Below the pieces are notes generated by a model. That model saw nothing but the letters and a program-made list of their open reading frames with translations. It searched no databases and was not told the origin of the DNA. A stretch of DNA of 64,000 nucleotides, from the NCBI GenBank assembly GCA_964017125.1, contig OZ024914.1, forward strand, positions 20,909,581 through 20,973,580. Reading direction: 5' to 3'. The DNA is from Flabesymbios commensalis. Lineage: Eukaryota > Annelida > Polychaeta > Terebellida > Flabelligeridae. Numbering within the stretch: position 1 is the first letter of the stretch; each line of letters opens with the position of its first letter. Shown piece after piece: positions 25,101 through 36,599 of this stretch. A program made the translations under genes and the position numbers.

Positions 25101-28100
25101 GGTAACAGAATCCAAAACATCACCCAGACACTTGAACTTTTTGAAGCAGCATAAGAAAACTACTGAGATGATGTCGCTGTTGAGTTTTAGTTTTTAGATA
25201 CTTCAGGGCACCCAACGAGTGCCCTGCAATACACTTAACAGTAGCAAATATACCACATGGGGTGACATGTCATATGCACATAACAATCAGAAATTTTGGC
25301 ATAGCCTCCGCCCTCTGTTTTTTTTCTTTCGAGGGAGTCATAAACGAATACAAATTTTGATGGATCCGCATCCTTATAGCTATGAAACTTCCATTGTTAC
25401 CCTCGCTGCTCCTCATGAGAAAGTGCAGGACAGGCATACAAAACTTTACTCAGGTTTTACCCTGGGTCAGTGGGTAAACTAGTGCAGCCTTCCCCAGGTA
25501 TCTCATTTCTTTGAGATTCCCACATTGTCATTGACATTGACATTGTTCTGTCCAAACGGTAGGCTTTGACTTTGCCTTGGTACTCCAGCAGCACCTCCTT
25601 TTTGGAGTATCAGGCTTGAGGGGGGAAAAAGCTGGTAGACTTAGTCAACCAGCTGACTCTTGAACGCTGCCATAGTTTTTGATTCTATGGCAGCTGCCGG
25701 AAGAGAATTCCAATCAGGGATAGTTCGATGCCAAAAAGAATTTTGTCCCAGTGTGGTGTTAGCTCTAAGATGTTTATAGGCCTGATTATGCCCACCACGT
25801 GTTCTTCTGTCCGCTGGGATTAAACGGTCATTGATAGGAATTTCGAATAGCTCATTTAAAATTTTGAACATGCTTACAAATCTAGAATTTTTACGTCTTG
25901 TTTTCAAGTCAGTCCAGCCCAGGTTCTGAATGAGAGATGTCACACTGGCTGTTTGTCTATAATTTTGGGTGACAAATCTTGCTGCTGATCTTTGAATTTT
26001 TTCTAATTTATCAATATCTTTTTGTCTAAAGGGGTCCCAAACTGCTGAAGAATATTCTAAGGATGATCTGACCAGGCAGAAATAGGCAGTCTCCCTTAGT
26101 TTAGGGGAACATGCCTTCAGGTTCCTCCGAAGGAAGCCCAGAGTGGAATTTGCTTTACTTGTAATTCTGTTAATGTGGGCCTCCCATTCCAGGGTCTCCT
26201 GAGGCAAACACCCAGATATGGTGTTGATGAAACGTTCACTAGTGTTTCGCCTTTAAGGGTGTACTCAAATTCCAGGTTTTTTATTTCGGCCTGGACACCC
26301 TCAGGACCGAGCATTTCGAGGGGTTGAAACACATCCCCCATCGATCTGCCCAGTCCTGTAACACAGATAGGTCTCTCTGCAGCTGCTCCTGATCTGCTCC
26401 ACATTTTATCGGGCGATACGGGAGGCAGTCATCTGCAAAAAAACGAACCTGCGAGAAGACCGTGGTAGGGAGGTCATTAATATAGGTCAAAAAAGAGTAG
26501 GGGTCTGAGAACAGTACCCTGGGGCACACCTGACCTCACGCGAGCTGATTCTGAAGAGCTGCCATCAACTACGACTTTTTGAGTTCTATTGGTCAGAAAA
26601 TTTTTAATCAAATTAAGAGTTGTTCCCCGAATTCCATAGTGGTCAAGTTTGTGCAAGAGGCGTTGGTGGGGGACAACGTCAAAGGCCTTACTAAAATCCA
26701 AGACAACAACATCTGTTTGTGTCTTGCTTTCAAAATTTTGCATAAATTCATCAGTTTTAATCAAAAGCTGGCATTCGCATGAGTGTTTTGATAGAAAGCC
26801 ATGTGTTACAGGTGTTAAAATTGTGTTTTCTGAAAAGTGGGACATAATTTGTTTACAAATGATGTGTTCGAGTAATTTGGCACAAACACATGTGAGGGAT
26901 ATCGGCTTGTAGTTTGCCGGAGAGTGCCGATCCCCTTTTTTGACGACAGGGGCACCATTAGCCTCTACCCAGTCATCTGGTAATTTGCCCGTCTGTAGAG
27001 ATTGGTCGAAAATAATTTTAAGGAAGGGAGATATTTCGTTGGCAGCATTCTTTAGAATCAAGTTCAGGAGCTCGTCTGGTCCGGATGCCTTTCCGCCATT
27101 TAAACCCTCAAGTAATTTAGTTACACCTTGAACGGTAATTTCGAATTTAGGCATTTCAGTATTCAGTGGTCCTGGTAATTTAGGTATATTCTTGGTGTCT
27201 TCCGAGGTAAAAACTGAGCAAAATTGGTTGTTTAGTATTTCGGCCTTACGTCTGCTATCTGAATGCAGCTGGCCGTTTTCCTTCAAGGGAGAGACACCAT
27301 GTCCATCCTGACTTTTAGATTTAATATAACGCCAGAGTGGTTTTGAATTTTTTTGTTCTAAAGATTCAGAAAGTTTGTTTTTTCAAAAAAGACCACCTGG
27401 CAGACCTGATGGCACGCTGGGTCTGCCGTTTACATAATTTATATTTTGCCCAAAGGTCAGCTTTATTTGTACGCTTGGCTTTGCTATATAAAGATACTTT
27501 TTTCCGAATAGATGCAAGTGATTTGGATAGCCAAGGTTGATTTTCCCGAGAGGAAGTCATGGATTTAAGTTTCAACCAATTTTCATTAACAGAACGGCTG
27601 GGACTGTTTTCTGAAAAGGAGGTCCAGCAGCTCCTAATTTGTTGCCTGATAGCTTCCCAATTAGCCTTTTTGAACTGACGCACTGCGCGGGGTTTTGTAT
27701 GACGGTAGGTTGGGTCAATATCCAGTTTGGTCACAACAGTACAGTGATCCGAGATTCCAGGTACACTATGAGAAGATTTTATCAAACCGGGTTTATTTGT
27801 GATCAGGAGGTCCAAAATATTTTCTTCCCTAACGTTAGTTGGTTCTTTATGAATTTGGGCCAAGGCATGCGTATCTAGGCTTGACAAAAGCAGCTCGCAT
27901 TGTGATTTGTTTGCTGCTTTAGGATTTACTACTCCATTGTCCCAGTCAATACCAGGCCGGTTGAAATCACCTTTTAGGACAAAGGTTGAATTTTTTGGCA
28001 TGAGGTCTAAAGATTTCACAAGTTCTTCTAAAGTACTAATTTTGGAGTCAGGCTATTAATTTAATGATGTCATTAAGAACTTCATCACATGGCAGTGGAC

Positions 28101-29337
28101 ATAGACATAGACTAGTCTATTTGCATTTTTCGCATTTTCTTACAAAAATTAAAAAAATGGCACACGTGTAAAAAAATTTATCAGAAGGGGCCACAGCATC
28201 CCTGTTTCAGTGTTTGACAGTTTGATGATTTTAGACCTGGGCATGTCTTCTTCTTTTTCATGTGGACAGCGTTCGCTCCTTTTTTGGCGCATTGCACGCC
28301 GTGGTGTGTGTGCGCAAATTACGTGTCGGAAACTGGTGCTAAGAGTGCTAGTTGTAACCTAAGGGAAAACAGGAGATTACAGCAAAACAAAAATTGTGCA
28401 GTGAAAACAAAGGTGAATTAAAAAACCCTGCGGTTTACATAATATTTAGTCATAGGCGGAAGGAGTCCAGTGTCGGAGAGGAGACAACATGGAGTGGGAG
28501 GCTGTTCGAAACTGGTATAGTGCAGGGTAAGAAAGAAAATTTGTAAGTGTCATTTGACGGGCTCAGTGGAATATACCTCCACGGATAGAATCCTCGTGTT
28601 TGTCTGGTGGATAGGGTCAACCACCTCTGCCAGGGATCTCCCATTGTCGTATGCACTATTCTGTACATTGTGACTGTATGCAGTCTCATATTACTGCGAC
28701 GCACAGCAAGGGATTCCCAGCCACGGTGGCTAACCATCTCGCTAACACTGCTGGTGTTATGTCAGCGGTTGCAGACATACCTTGCAGCACGTCTCTGCAC
28801 CATCTCCACTTTTTTTATGTTATTTCAGGTGAGGTCGGACTAAAGTCGTGAAGATTGATATGCTTGGCCTTGGGTCTTGACACTGACAGCCTGCGATATA
28901 ATTTTCAAGTTTCTGCGCAGGAGGTCAAGAACGCTATTAGCTTTTGCTGTAACATTGTTGATGTGGGAGTTAAATTTAGGATCGGAAGTAAGTGTTACTG
29001 TTAGACCAAGATATTTAACACTAATAACAGAATCTGTACTTTGGAGTGGCTGGTCCCTTTAAGTTTAACAGTTGTTTAACTTTTATTTAAAATTTCAAGT
29101 ATCATTATGCTATGCATGTTACTGCAACCCGAACAGTCAACTGTTAGTGTTACTGTTAGCCTATCTATCAATTATAATATACCAGTTATTCATATCGAGG
29201 AAAAATGCACATCCTGCAGCATTCAACTGATTGCCCAGCAACTGCTGGAACTGAGAAATGAGGACCTCCTTGTCCGTCGTCCCCATCGAGCTGAACTGTT
29301 GTAATAACTGTGTATCAATGTCGTTGTCCACATCCAT
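19061..29337 (-). CDS. ILRUN: ILRUN orthologue (UBA-like and NBR1-like domain protein), whole gene
   Basis: Five coding exons, 29337-29183, 23644-23490, 21288-21091, 20834-20488 and 19141-19061, join with GT-AG sites and matching phases into 311 codons. Human ILRUN has 298. Residues 1-65 form the UBA-like region (QLLQQFSSMGTTDKEVLISQ, then the NLQAA-YYDYE motif). Residues about 73-180 are the NBR1-like FW domain with DVTIGEGESVPPNT, FVKTWQLQNTG, FVGGEQFG, YEGQWRM and IIWVILQVDESGLLGLTQQL. The rest is Pro/Ser/Asp-rich and probably disordered. In vertebrates ILRUN restrains IRF3/CBP-p300-dependent cytokine transcription and affects lipid regulation. A similar role here is inference. The start ATG has G at -3 and +4. 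An upstream out-of-frame ATG at 29348 has poor context. Confidence 0.93.
19142..20487 (-). other. ILRUN intron 4
   Basis: AT-rich intron of about 1.35 kb. No element recognised inside. Confidence 0.65.
20488..20834 (-). CDS. ILRUN: ILRUN coding exon 4
   Basis: The acceptor TTTTTGCAG is followed by EIIWVILQVDESGLLGLTQQ, completing the FW domain, and then a Pro/Ser/Ala-rich stretch to HIRSLFQ (residue 285). The donor is CAG|GTGAGT, close to the perfect consensus. Reading through the donor would add 35 unrelated codons to a stop at 20380, which could be an alternative intron-retained end. Confidence 0.92.
21091..21288 (-). CDS. ILRUN: ILRUN coding exon 3
   Basis: The exon encodes residues 104-169 of the FW domain, including CWPPGCCLRFVGGEQFG, DISVEM and GIYEGQWRMSTTTGLFFG. 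The acceptor is ACCAG and the donor GTGAGA. Length is 198 bp. Confidence 0.95.
21395..21565 (-). mobile_element. Hairpin-bearing dispersed element, copy in ILRUN intron 2
   Basis: The block contains ACCTATGTTATGGGTCTGCC, TATAAATATTTTTACTCTT, GCGGGGATC and TCTGACGTCTACAGACG. It matches, in the opposite orientation, the element at 53985-54190. The two copies keep the same internal order, so this is a dispersed family and not a chance match. Confidence 0.7.
22147..22323. mobile_element. CCAGCAAACACGAG-type foldback element, with extra interior
   Basis: It starts CCAGCAAACACGAG with the CTAATGTTGG motif and ends ACATTGTGTTTGTAGGG, the mirrored terminus. It is about 60 bp longer than its relatives. 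It lies in ILRUN intron 2. Confidence 0.6.
22413..22654. mobile_element. Possible MITE with CAGTCCTCCA termini
   Basis: The ends are inverted copies of CAGTCCTCCA with a further AGGAG match inside. Length is 242 bp and there is no credible coding sequence. The target duplication is unclear. It lies in ILRUN intron 2. Confidence 0.4.
22930..23310. repeat. Degenerate tandem repeat with A-tracts
   Basis: Units of roughly 50-60 bp containing AAAAAAACAT and GTTAATGAGGG-type motifs recur about five times. The orientation changes near 23150. It lies in ILRUN intron 2. Confidence 0.5.
23490..23644 (-). CDS. ILRUN: ILRUN coding exon 2
   Basis: The acceptor TTACAG precedes the last base of Trp52. The exon runs NLQAAVCSYYDYEQPNARVP through the start of the FW domain to QLQNT and the first base of Gly104. 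The donor is GTCAGT. Length is 155 bp, entering in phase 2 and leaving in phase 1. Confidence 0.95.
24418..24725. repeat. Degenerate tandem of AACTCGATATATCGAGTT units
   Basis: About ten variants of CTCGATATATCGAGTTGTGA occur in 300 bp. The unit is itself nearly palindromic, so both strands look alike. It has no protein meaning. Confidence 0.65.
25500..28053 (-). mobile_element. LINE-A, 5'-truncated non-LTR retrotransposon (CR1/jockey-like)
   Basis: On the minus strand an endonuclease C-terminal part (GDFNRPGIDW, ISDHCTV; 28053-27366) leads into a reverse transcriptase (27360-25641). Visible motifs are GPDELLNLI, FSKAFDVVPH, RSGVPQGTVL and YINDLP, with FADDCLPYR as the catalytic box (FADD, not YADD). 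The C-terminal end has DWNSLPAAAIESKTMAAFKS. The coding sequence is broken by about four frameshifts (near 27365, 26500, 26340 and 26160). The 5' part of the endonuclease is missing. The 3' end has ATGTCA repeats and a small hairpin (ATCTCA/TGAGAT near 25499-25520). The clade is uncertain within the CR1/Rex/jockey group. It lies in ILRUN intron 1, sense to the gene. Confidence 0.88.
28054..28439. other. No feature recognised between LINE-A and LINE-B
   Basis: AT-rich intronic DNA without open frames or obvious repeats. Confidence 0.5.
28440..29065 (-). mobile_element. LINE-B, reverse transcriptase C-terminal remnant
   Basis: On the minus strand the pieces SVISVKYLGLTVT, FNSHINNVTAKANSVLD, VEMVQRRAARYVCNR and GWESLAVRRSNMRLHTVTMY, then TYKFSFLPCTIPVSNSLP and SPTLDSFRL, follow the order of the CR1/jockey-type C-terminal region. 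There is at least one frameshift and two in-frame stops. It is a different family from LINE-A at sequence level but has the same general layout. It ends about 120 bp from ILRUN exon 1. Confidence 0.8.
29183..29337 (-). CDS. ILRUN: ILRUN coding exon 1
   Basis: The exon encodes residues 1-51 and two bases of Trp52. It begins MDVDNDIDTQLLQQFSSMG and ends at CFFLDM-like UBA sequence (AGCAFFLDMNN). The donor is GT at 29182-29181. A possible 3' splice site (TTTAATATAG, AG at 29361-29360) lies 22 bases upstream of the ATG, so a separate 5' UTR exon is likely. Confidence 0.92.
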
Positions 29338-29700
29338 GACGACAGCATTGATGCGACGTCTATATTAAACAAAAATGACACCACACTTGCTGCATAAAAC
29401 TTGAAAATTAGACAGAAAATCAAATTATTATTGCATGATAAATCAACAATTTTGTTGGGGAATAGCCAACAAGCAACATGAGCTAGCCTTTTGATGACGT
29501 CACTTTAATGACAACAGTTGACTTTGGCTTTTAATTTTAGTTTCGTATCAAATTGTATGTTTTAGGCTTAGTATTGTAAAAACAAAAGTTTTCTCACGCT
29601 AATTTTATTATGAACTTATTTGCATTTTCTACCAATAAATTAGTCTAGTCCATCTAATATTTTATTACATGTGTTTAAAAATTCAGTAAATGTACTGCTC
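29338..29700 (-). promoter_or_regulatory. ILRUN 5' leader and probable promoter-side region
   Basis: The region holds a candidate 5' UTR splice acceptor (AG at 29361-29360). No TATA box or CpG-rich stretch is evident. If the acceptor is used, the true promoter lies further upstream and this is partly intron. Confidence 0.3.
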
Positions 29701-29739
29701 AGAAACAAATACAGGTACGACTTCTGATGCCAGGACTCC

Positions 29740-30135
29740 ACCATTCACCAGGTGTCGCAGTTTTGTCCTTATGAGCTAATATCTTACTCAATGGTCACAG
29801 TAGGATGATAGGTCTCAGATTTCATGGGGGTACTGCTTTCTTTTCTGATTTCTGAAGAGGTGTTAATTGTCCTAATTTAGTTTGTTTTGGGTTGCGGTAG
29901 TGTCAAGTTTTTTGCTATTTCATCAAGTATTAGGCTTCTTTCTTTGCTTATTTCTTCTACTGGTCAATGTTAAGGTGTTCAGCACGAATAGGGCTTAATA
30001 TTCATTCCTGCATTTTTATTGTATGTCAGTTGTTTGAGAGCTTAGGTCATTTCTAGTGGTGTGAAAGGTTTCTTTACTGCTATTGGTGATATTTCTTTGA
30101 TCTTTTCAGCATCTTTGTTTAATTGACTGTCGAAG
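29740..30135 (-). mobile_element. LINE-D, decayed reverse transcriptase fragment
   Basis: Minus-strand pieces in several frames read KPFTPLEM, ALKQLTYNKNAGMN, IRAEHLNID, LGQLTPLQK and NLRPIILL. This is the start of the palm region of a LINE reverse transcriptase (pattern: ITPLEI-KALK-LKN-KSAG-D-IRAEHL, then G-LTPLQKPGK, then NLRPIILLS). Many stops and frame changes show that it is old. AT-rich coding-like debris upstream to about 30800 may be its linker region. Confidence 0.7.
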
Positions 30136-32299
30136 AAAGATATTACTACATTCACTTAAATTGTAGACTGAAAGACAGCCCTCTCACACAGCTCAAGGAC
30201 TGAATATCTTGGGGCCTTTTGCGAATAATGGCAGCTTTCCAACTCGAGGTGTTGGCAGGTTGCCAGATCCACTCAGCGACCAGCTTTGGCGTAATCTGAA
30301 AAATGCTGAAACTCCGCCATGGATTTGATAGAAGAGGATTACCCACTGACCTGCGTTTTGACCACTGTATTATTATCCAAGCGAGAGACGAAGGTTAGCA
30401 GTGTCTACACATGGCCAGATAACACTGCTGAAGAAGTGTACTTAAATTGTTGTTTTGTGTTTGAACTTTGTCCATGTTGTCCATCAATAAGTATTTTTTC
30501 TAGCTATCTTGTTTGTTTATTTATGTATTGCTTGGGACATTTTTCTTCAATCATCTTTAATATTTTCAATGAATTTTAATTTGGTAGAACCTATTCAGCT
30601 TAGCTTCTTTTTTGTCGTAGAATTTAAATGATCTAATTTTATTTCGAATTATTCTACGTTAATTTTACGTGCTTTATTTATAATTTTTCTGAAATTTTCA
30701 TCTGAAGTCGATGCAAGTTTTTAACTGTCTACAATATAATTCCTCTACTTATCATTTACTTCTTTTATCAGGTTTGGGGATGATCAATTTTGCAGCTCCA
30801 TGATAGACTTCACAAATGTTTATCCATTTCCTTGTGGTGTTTCACTTTCTTCAGTATATTTTTGAAGATGTTCATTTATTGGTTTTCTCTTTGTATGCTT
30901 TTCCAGTTATTTTCACATAGTCTTTCTGTTTTGAGTTTAATTTCTGGCTTAATATATTTGATTTTATATCACTTTATATTAAAAATTGCATTTACTAGTT
31001 AACGGCTTGTAAATGTAAATTCAATGTAGGTTCTGTCATATTGGCTAAGATGTTTTTCCTGATTATTATAAAAGCATGAATTACTTGGCAGTCTTCTTGA
31101 CACAGAAAATGCCATCAAAGAAGAAGTGGACAAGCCATGAATACATACAAACAATCAAACAAAATCAACCTTAATACTAAAATGAGGATTTTTAACGCAT
31201 GTTATGTCATCAATATTTCTATATAATAGTAGTGAGCTATAGATTTTAACAAAAAACAAAGAAAAGAAAAAAGACACTTTTCAGATATTTTTTTATGAAA
31301 AATTCTAAACATAAAATGGCCAGACATAATCACAAATGAAGAACTCGTGATCAAAAAAACAAATTATATGGTCAGATATTATTAGAAAGAAAATATTATC
31401 TTGCTTATGTCACATATGTAGATTAGGTGAACAAGAGCCGCCTAAATAGCTTTGAAATATTCCAGATCAAATAAAAAAAATAAAGAAACTCAGGGGGAGG
31501 GGGGGGGGGCAAAAGATTATATGGTTACAAAAAACAGAAAACAATCTACATAAAATAAAAGTTAATTCACAAGAAGACATCAGCAGAACTAGCAACAGAT
31601 AGGTCTACTTGGAACACAGGTGTGAGCGAATACTGCACTAATTCCTGCATAGGAAGTGATGGCGCACCAATGACGACAACAACGCAACAAAAAGGCAGGC
31701 TTCAGTTTAACATTTGTACTTCTCATTACACATGAAATACACCTCCATAGGCCTAGACTTCTGCTGCTCCAAGGCAAAAAGCAGTATCTGCAAAAACTAC
31801 AAACTGAGTAATTGGCCTTCAAAAATTAACGATCGCTTTTTGATCAATTTAATTGATTTATTAAATATTAGTATGTCATTATTTGCTTTAAAAATGTTCT
31901 TTTTGACATTATTTGCTATAAAAATTATCTTTTTCGTGATTTTATTCTAATTATCAAATTTTGATCCGTTTGACATACAATGTAGATACTGATTTTTGCC
32001 TTGGGAACGAAAATGGTAAAAATTAATGTTTGCAGAGGCAAATGGCAGTATCACCTTTTTGAAAGAAAAAATAACACAGCTTGTGACACGCAGTGTAAAT
32101 CATTTATTATTTTTATGTATATATATTATTCTTCGACACATCACAACCATAATACTGTAAAAAGTCAGAACTTGTCGCCTATATTTAATATACATGGCCT
32201 AATAACGTAAAAATATAGTATAATGGTAACAACAGTTATTCATATCAGCACAAACCATTATAAGTTCAAAATATTTAAATGTTTATGAGTGTCTATTCG
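30136..32299. other. No gene recognised
   Basis: The 86-codon frame from ATG 30319 (MDLIEEDYPLTC...) ends its plausible part at an AAG|GTTAGC that resembles a splice donor, but I know no matching protein. A G11 tract lies at 31499-31509. The rest is AT-rich, possibly with LINE-D linker debris near 30580-30790. Confidence 0.4.
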
Positions 32300-33379
32300 C
32301 TGGTTATAAGGTCATTTGATGTGTCATTAGAATCTAAGTTTAGCCATAATTTCCGTCTACTTTGAGGCATTATTGGCCACAGCTTATTGATGGTATCATT
32401 TATATTGGTTGCATGAATTCCTCAATTCAACTGTCTCAGAGTCTGTGGCAAGCGCAATGGGGAATTTTTCTTTGGGAAGTCGAAGGATTTGAGATCGTGT
32501 TCACTGTGATTTTGTAGAGCATGTACACTTAGAGCATCTTTGGAATTTACCAACCGCCATCTCTGACAAAAATGGGCGTGGCTTGCTCAGCTTTGACTGG
32601 GAGTGCTCACCAACAAAATAACAAAATGTAGAACAGCTGCATTAGATAGTTGGATGACATCCATCCTAGCCGAATTGGAATTGTGAATGGCGCTAGTGTA
32701 ACGTTAGTCATCATAATCGAATACGTTTCCTAATGGCGATTAGACATCTCTTTTTCAACTCCGTGATGAACAGAATCTGCATTAATGAATGTGTGACCTC
32801 ACCCAAAGTATTCGAATGTAATATCTTAAACCTGGGTGGAATCGCTGTTGATAATTATAACCATGGTTGTGAAGAGGCACCAGTTCTTATTTTGGGCCGC
32901 ACAATTATCCAACCAATAAATTACATGTTCTTCATTTCTTTCTTTCTGGAGGACCTTGACGGAACACGATGTTATGTCTTCTTGTTCACGCTCTGCAATT
33001 GCTACGTGCCAAATGACGGCCATATTGTTTTCTTCTTTGACGAGATCGTCCTACAGCTGCAAATGTTTCGTGAAACGCAAAAATTCCTTATGTGAAAATG
33101 GCAATTTTGTTACCCGGCATTCTATGCAACATAACGACTTTTTGCAAATCCACGCTTCTTATAATAGTATCCTCTATGTCTTTTTCGGAATTTATTTTAT
33201 AGTCATTTCGGGACTGAATAGTTTTTTTTGTGAATAATACAAGTTTTGCAAATTTGGCAAGGAACCGTTTCATTATCATCATTTTCCACTGAATCAATAA
33301 TGTCAGCTTTTATTTTTTCAAAGTTGAATATTATTGAAAATAATGTACATGTACTTGAAATACGTTGTACACAACGCTC

Positions 33380-35455
33380 TTGGATATCTAGGTAGTGGTG
33401 TTATTTTTAATGCTGAAATAAATGAAAGCGACATAAAGAAAAAAAATCGCAAATTTGAAAGTTGACAAAGCTGCTGGACCTGATAGGCTTGTAGGTGAAA
33501 TGTTTAAATATTCAGCAGATTACATCTTGCCATATCTGTTAAATTGTGTTTTTCCATATTTTTATCTGGTGTTTATCCTGGTACAAGGACAAAGTCAATT
33601 ATTGTATTAATACATAAGAGAGGTTTTTATCACAGTGCTGATAATTATAGAGGTATTTCGTTAACTAGTGTGTTCAGTAAAATTTTCATAGATGTTTTAA
33701 ATGATAGATTAAACGTGTGGTCAATTTATATGAATAATATTATAACAGAAGAGCAAGCGGGTTTTAGAAAAGGATATTTGACAATTGACAATGGTTTCAT
33801 TTTACATGTATTAATTCAAAAATATGTGCCAAAAAAATAAAATCATATGTAGCATTTATCGATTTCAGAAAAGCTTTTGATTCCGTTGACAGAAACATAT
33901 GGTATAAATGGAAAAATGTTCAGAACACTAAAGTATATTTTACAATTCAGTTTCGTCGAATGTGACAAGTAGGCTAACAATGATAACACTTATCATTTTA
34001 GTTGTCCAAATGGTTTAAAACAAGGATGTATAATGAGTCCTATTTTGTTTTCATATTTAGTATCATAAATAACAAACAAAATTCGAAGACGTGGTGGAAA
34101 CGGCATTCAACTATTTCCAGGTGTTGCAAAAATAGCGCCATACTTTTATTCGCTGATGATATTATTCTTATTGGAGCTACAGAAAAAAATAATGTGTTAG
34201 GGCCTATAGCAAACTGCATTAAATCTGAGGCTTATTGTAAATATGGAAAAATCAAAATTATTGTGTTTCAAAAAGGAGGTCCCCCAGCTGCACAAGAAAA
34301 ATGGTTTATTGGGAATAAGCAACTGCTAGTTGTCAACCAGTATTGTTACCTGGGCTTAATTTTTTCATCATCACTAAGCTCTAATCTGATGTTGTCAAAT
34401 TTGGCAATAGAGGGCGCACTGAATTTGTAACAGTGCTACGATCGGTAAGTAAGGTGCAAGATATATCTGTAGATGTGTTTTAAAACTATTTGATGCTCAA
34501 ATTCAACCTATTTTATTGTACGGTTCAGAAATATGGGAAATGGAAAATTGCCTTATTTTAGAAAATATACATCTTTATGCGATGAAAAAAATGTTTACGT
34601 GTACCGATTTTCACCCCGAATGTGATGATATATGGTGATACCGGACAGTAGGGGCCTATGAATTATGGATAAAAGCGATCTTACGCTCTATAAAATATAA
34701 GTTAAAAATCTTAAATATGAATGATGCAGGTATGCTCGGAAGGTTTATAATATGATGCGGCACGAAGATTATCCTGATAATTGGGCTGGAATTATTAAAT
34801 AAGTTTTGTATAGCTATAATTTTGTACATAATTATATGAGAATCACAGTAATACTATGTTGTTAATAAAAATATTTTGCTTCGTAATCTGAGAGAAAATA
34901 TGATAACTGTTAGTAATACTAAATGGTTGAATATATGGTATGGGAGTGACAAGTATAACATATGTAGAATGTTTAAAAGAATCAGATATAAAGATCCATC
35001 CTTGAATGTCATTGATAGCAATATTAATAGGAAAACACTAACGTTTCTCAGAATAGAAGTGAGCAGTATTTTAATTCATAGATCCAGATTTATAAACAAT
35101 GCACATCAGTCTACATGTCCTTTATGCAATAAGTATGAAGAAAATGAAATACACCTTTTATTACATTGTCCAGTATACTATGACCTACGCCAGAAATATT
35201 TATGTGTTCTAGAAAATGTATCTCCAAACTATGCCTTTTATTTGAAATGATTATGGAACGCAATAAACCGCTGATGGTACACAAATTTAGTCTTTATATC
35301 TTATGCTTTAAAAGAAGAAATGATTATATAAGTGGAACAGTTGTTGTAAATATCCAGCATTATTGTGTACACTTTTTATTGTTTTACTGATCTGTATAGT
35401 TTTGTACGGGACAATGGCAGGCTTAACAAATAAATTGATTCGTATTCGTATTCGA
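33380..35455 (+). mobile_element. LINE-C, inserted in the transposase-like gene
   Basis: Plus-strand pieces include DKAAGPDRLVGEMFKYSADY, NYRGISLTSVFSKI, EEQAGFRKG, AFIDFRKAFDSVDR and GLKQGCIMSPILFSYLVS, then a degraded catalytic region (LFADDIILIG near 34145) and a C-terminal CCHC-like motif CPLCNKYEENEIHLLLHCPV followed by YDLR. The 5' half (endonuclease) is missing. The 3' end is a short tail of GTATTC repeats at 35440-35455. Several frameshifts and stops are present. The clade is undetermined. It lies opposite to the host element, whose reading order resumes on its other side. Confidence 0.85.
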
Positions 35456-36599
35456 GTAGGAATTGATATCGAATTATTTCCACACCTCACATTGTTCTTC
35501 GCCCAGCTTGGTGAAGCTTATATTTAGTTCACGTACTGTCTTACGGTATGTTTCACATGCACATTGACAATCAGGATGTGTTAGCTTGAAGTCTTTAAAC
35601 ATGAATGTGATGTTAATATCACTAGGTAAATATCTTCTATTTGGAGCATGGGCACGTCGGTAGGGACTATAATGGTTGAATAAGTTTTAGCATGCTGACG
35701 AATAGTGTGTCTGTCGAATTTGTTAGAAGGTACGTGTAAGCTGCGTTTATCCCGGGCAGGTGTGACGGCAGGGATAATTCTGATTTCAATGCGGTCTCTA
35801 TTGTTTTATCGTTCTTTGAATGATACCCTAGCATTGTCAATAAAACTATTTTACAAAGTGAATGGTTGTTGCCACTGGCATCTTTAAGGAAATAGCTATA
35901 TGTCAATTGCGTCTGCTTATTTAGCCACCAGTAGCTCTAGTGCTACGGGTTGTAGTTGTTCTTTTTATATTGTGAAAAAGCCATGCTTTCTTTTCGTTAT
36001 ATTTCAGCTTCCAAAACAGACTCCATATTTCCTTCCTTCGCTATTTTTGTATTACACTCTTTTTTGCAACTGTCGTCGCAACCTTCTCGAATCGGGTGGG
36101 ATAACTGATTTATGTTATTTTGTGATGTTGTTTTGTTATTGTTTAGATCCATATGTCTATTAAGTTATTTAGTAGGTAAACAGGCATAGCATACATCACT
36201 GGAACTGTCTTGTGTCTATGTGTCTTCGTTGCCAATATCAAAATCTGGATCTTTTTTTAAATTATCGGTATCCACCTCAGTAGCAAAATGCACCTGATAG
36301 TCATTTTCCAGAACATGTAGGTCTATTTTATCATGTTTTGTGCGTTTGATCGAGATATCTGAGTTTCATAGCATGCTATTCCAGAGACGATTTGTGTCTT
36401 TGTGTGGATTGATCCGCTGGGTGTAATTTGATGACAGAATGTCCAGGTTCAAGATATTCGAGTAGCGGTATCGATATATTCATATGTTTAGGCTGACTGG
36501 TGGATTCGTCAAAATTTATGTCTAAATTGTACTTTGTAGCATGTTGCAATGATTCGTTCGTTTTTTTTAATGAAGGATTTTCATCAACTACATCGACGT

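Larger units (their letters stand above)
23645..29182 (-). other. ILRUN intron 1 (5.5 kb)
   Basis: The intron is bounded by GT at 29182-29181 and AG at 23646-23645. It contains a degenerate repeat, LINE-A (25500-28053) and LINE-B (28440-29065). Both LINEs are in the sense orientation of the gene. The remainder (23700-24400, 24730-25500, 28054-28440) shows nothing further. Confidence 0.9.

Noticed and set aside
30319-30579. Frame starting MDLIEEDYPLTC as the first exon of a gene divergent from ILRUN
   Set aside because: Only about 25 residues look protein-like before a possible donor; no second exon or family match was found.
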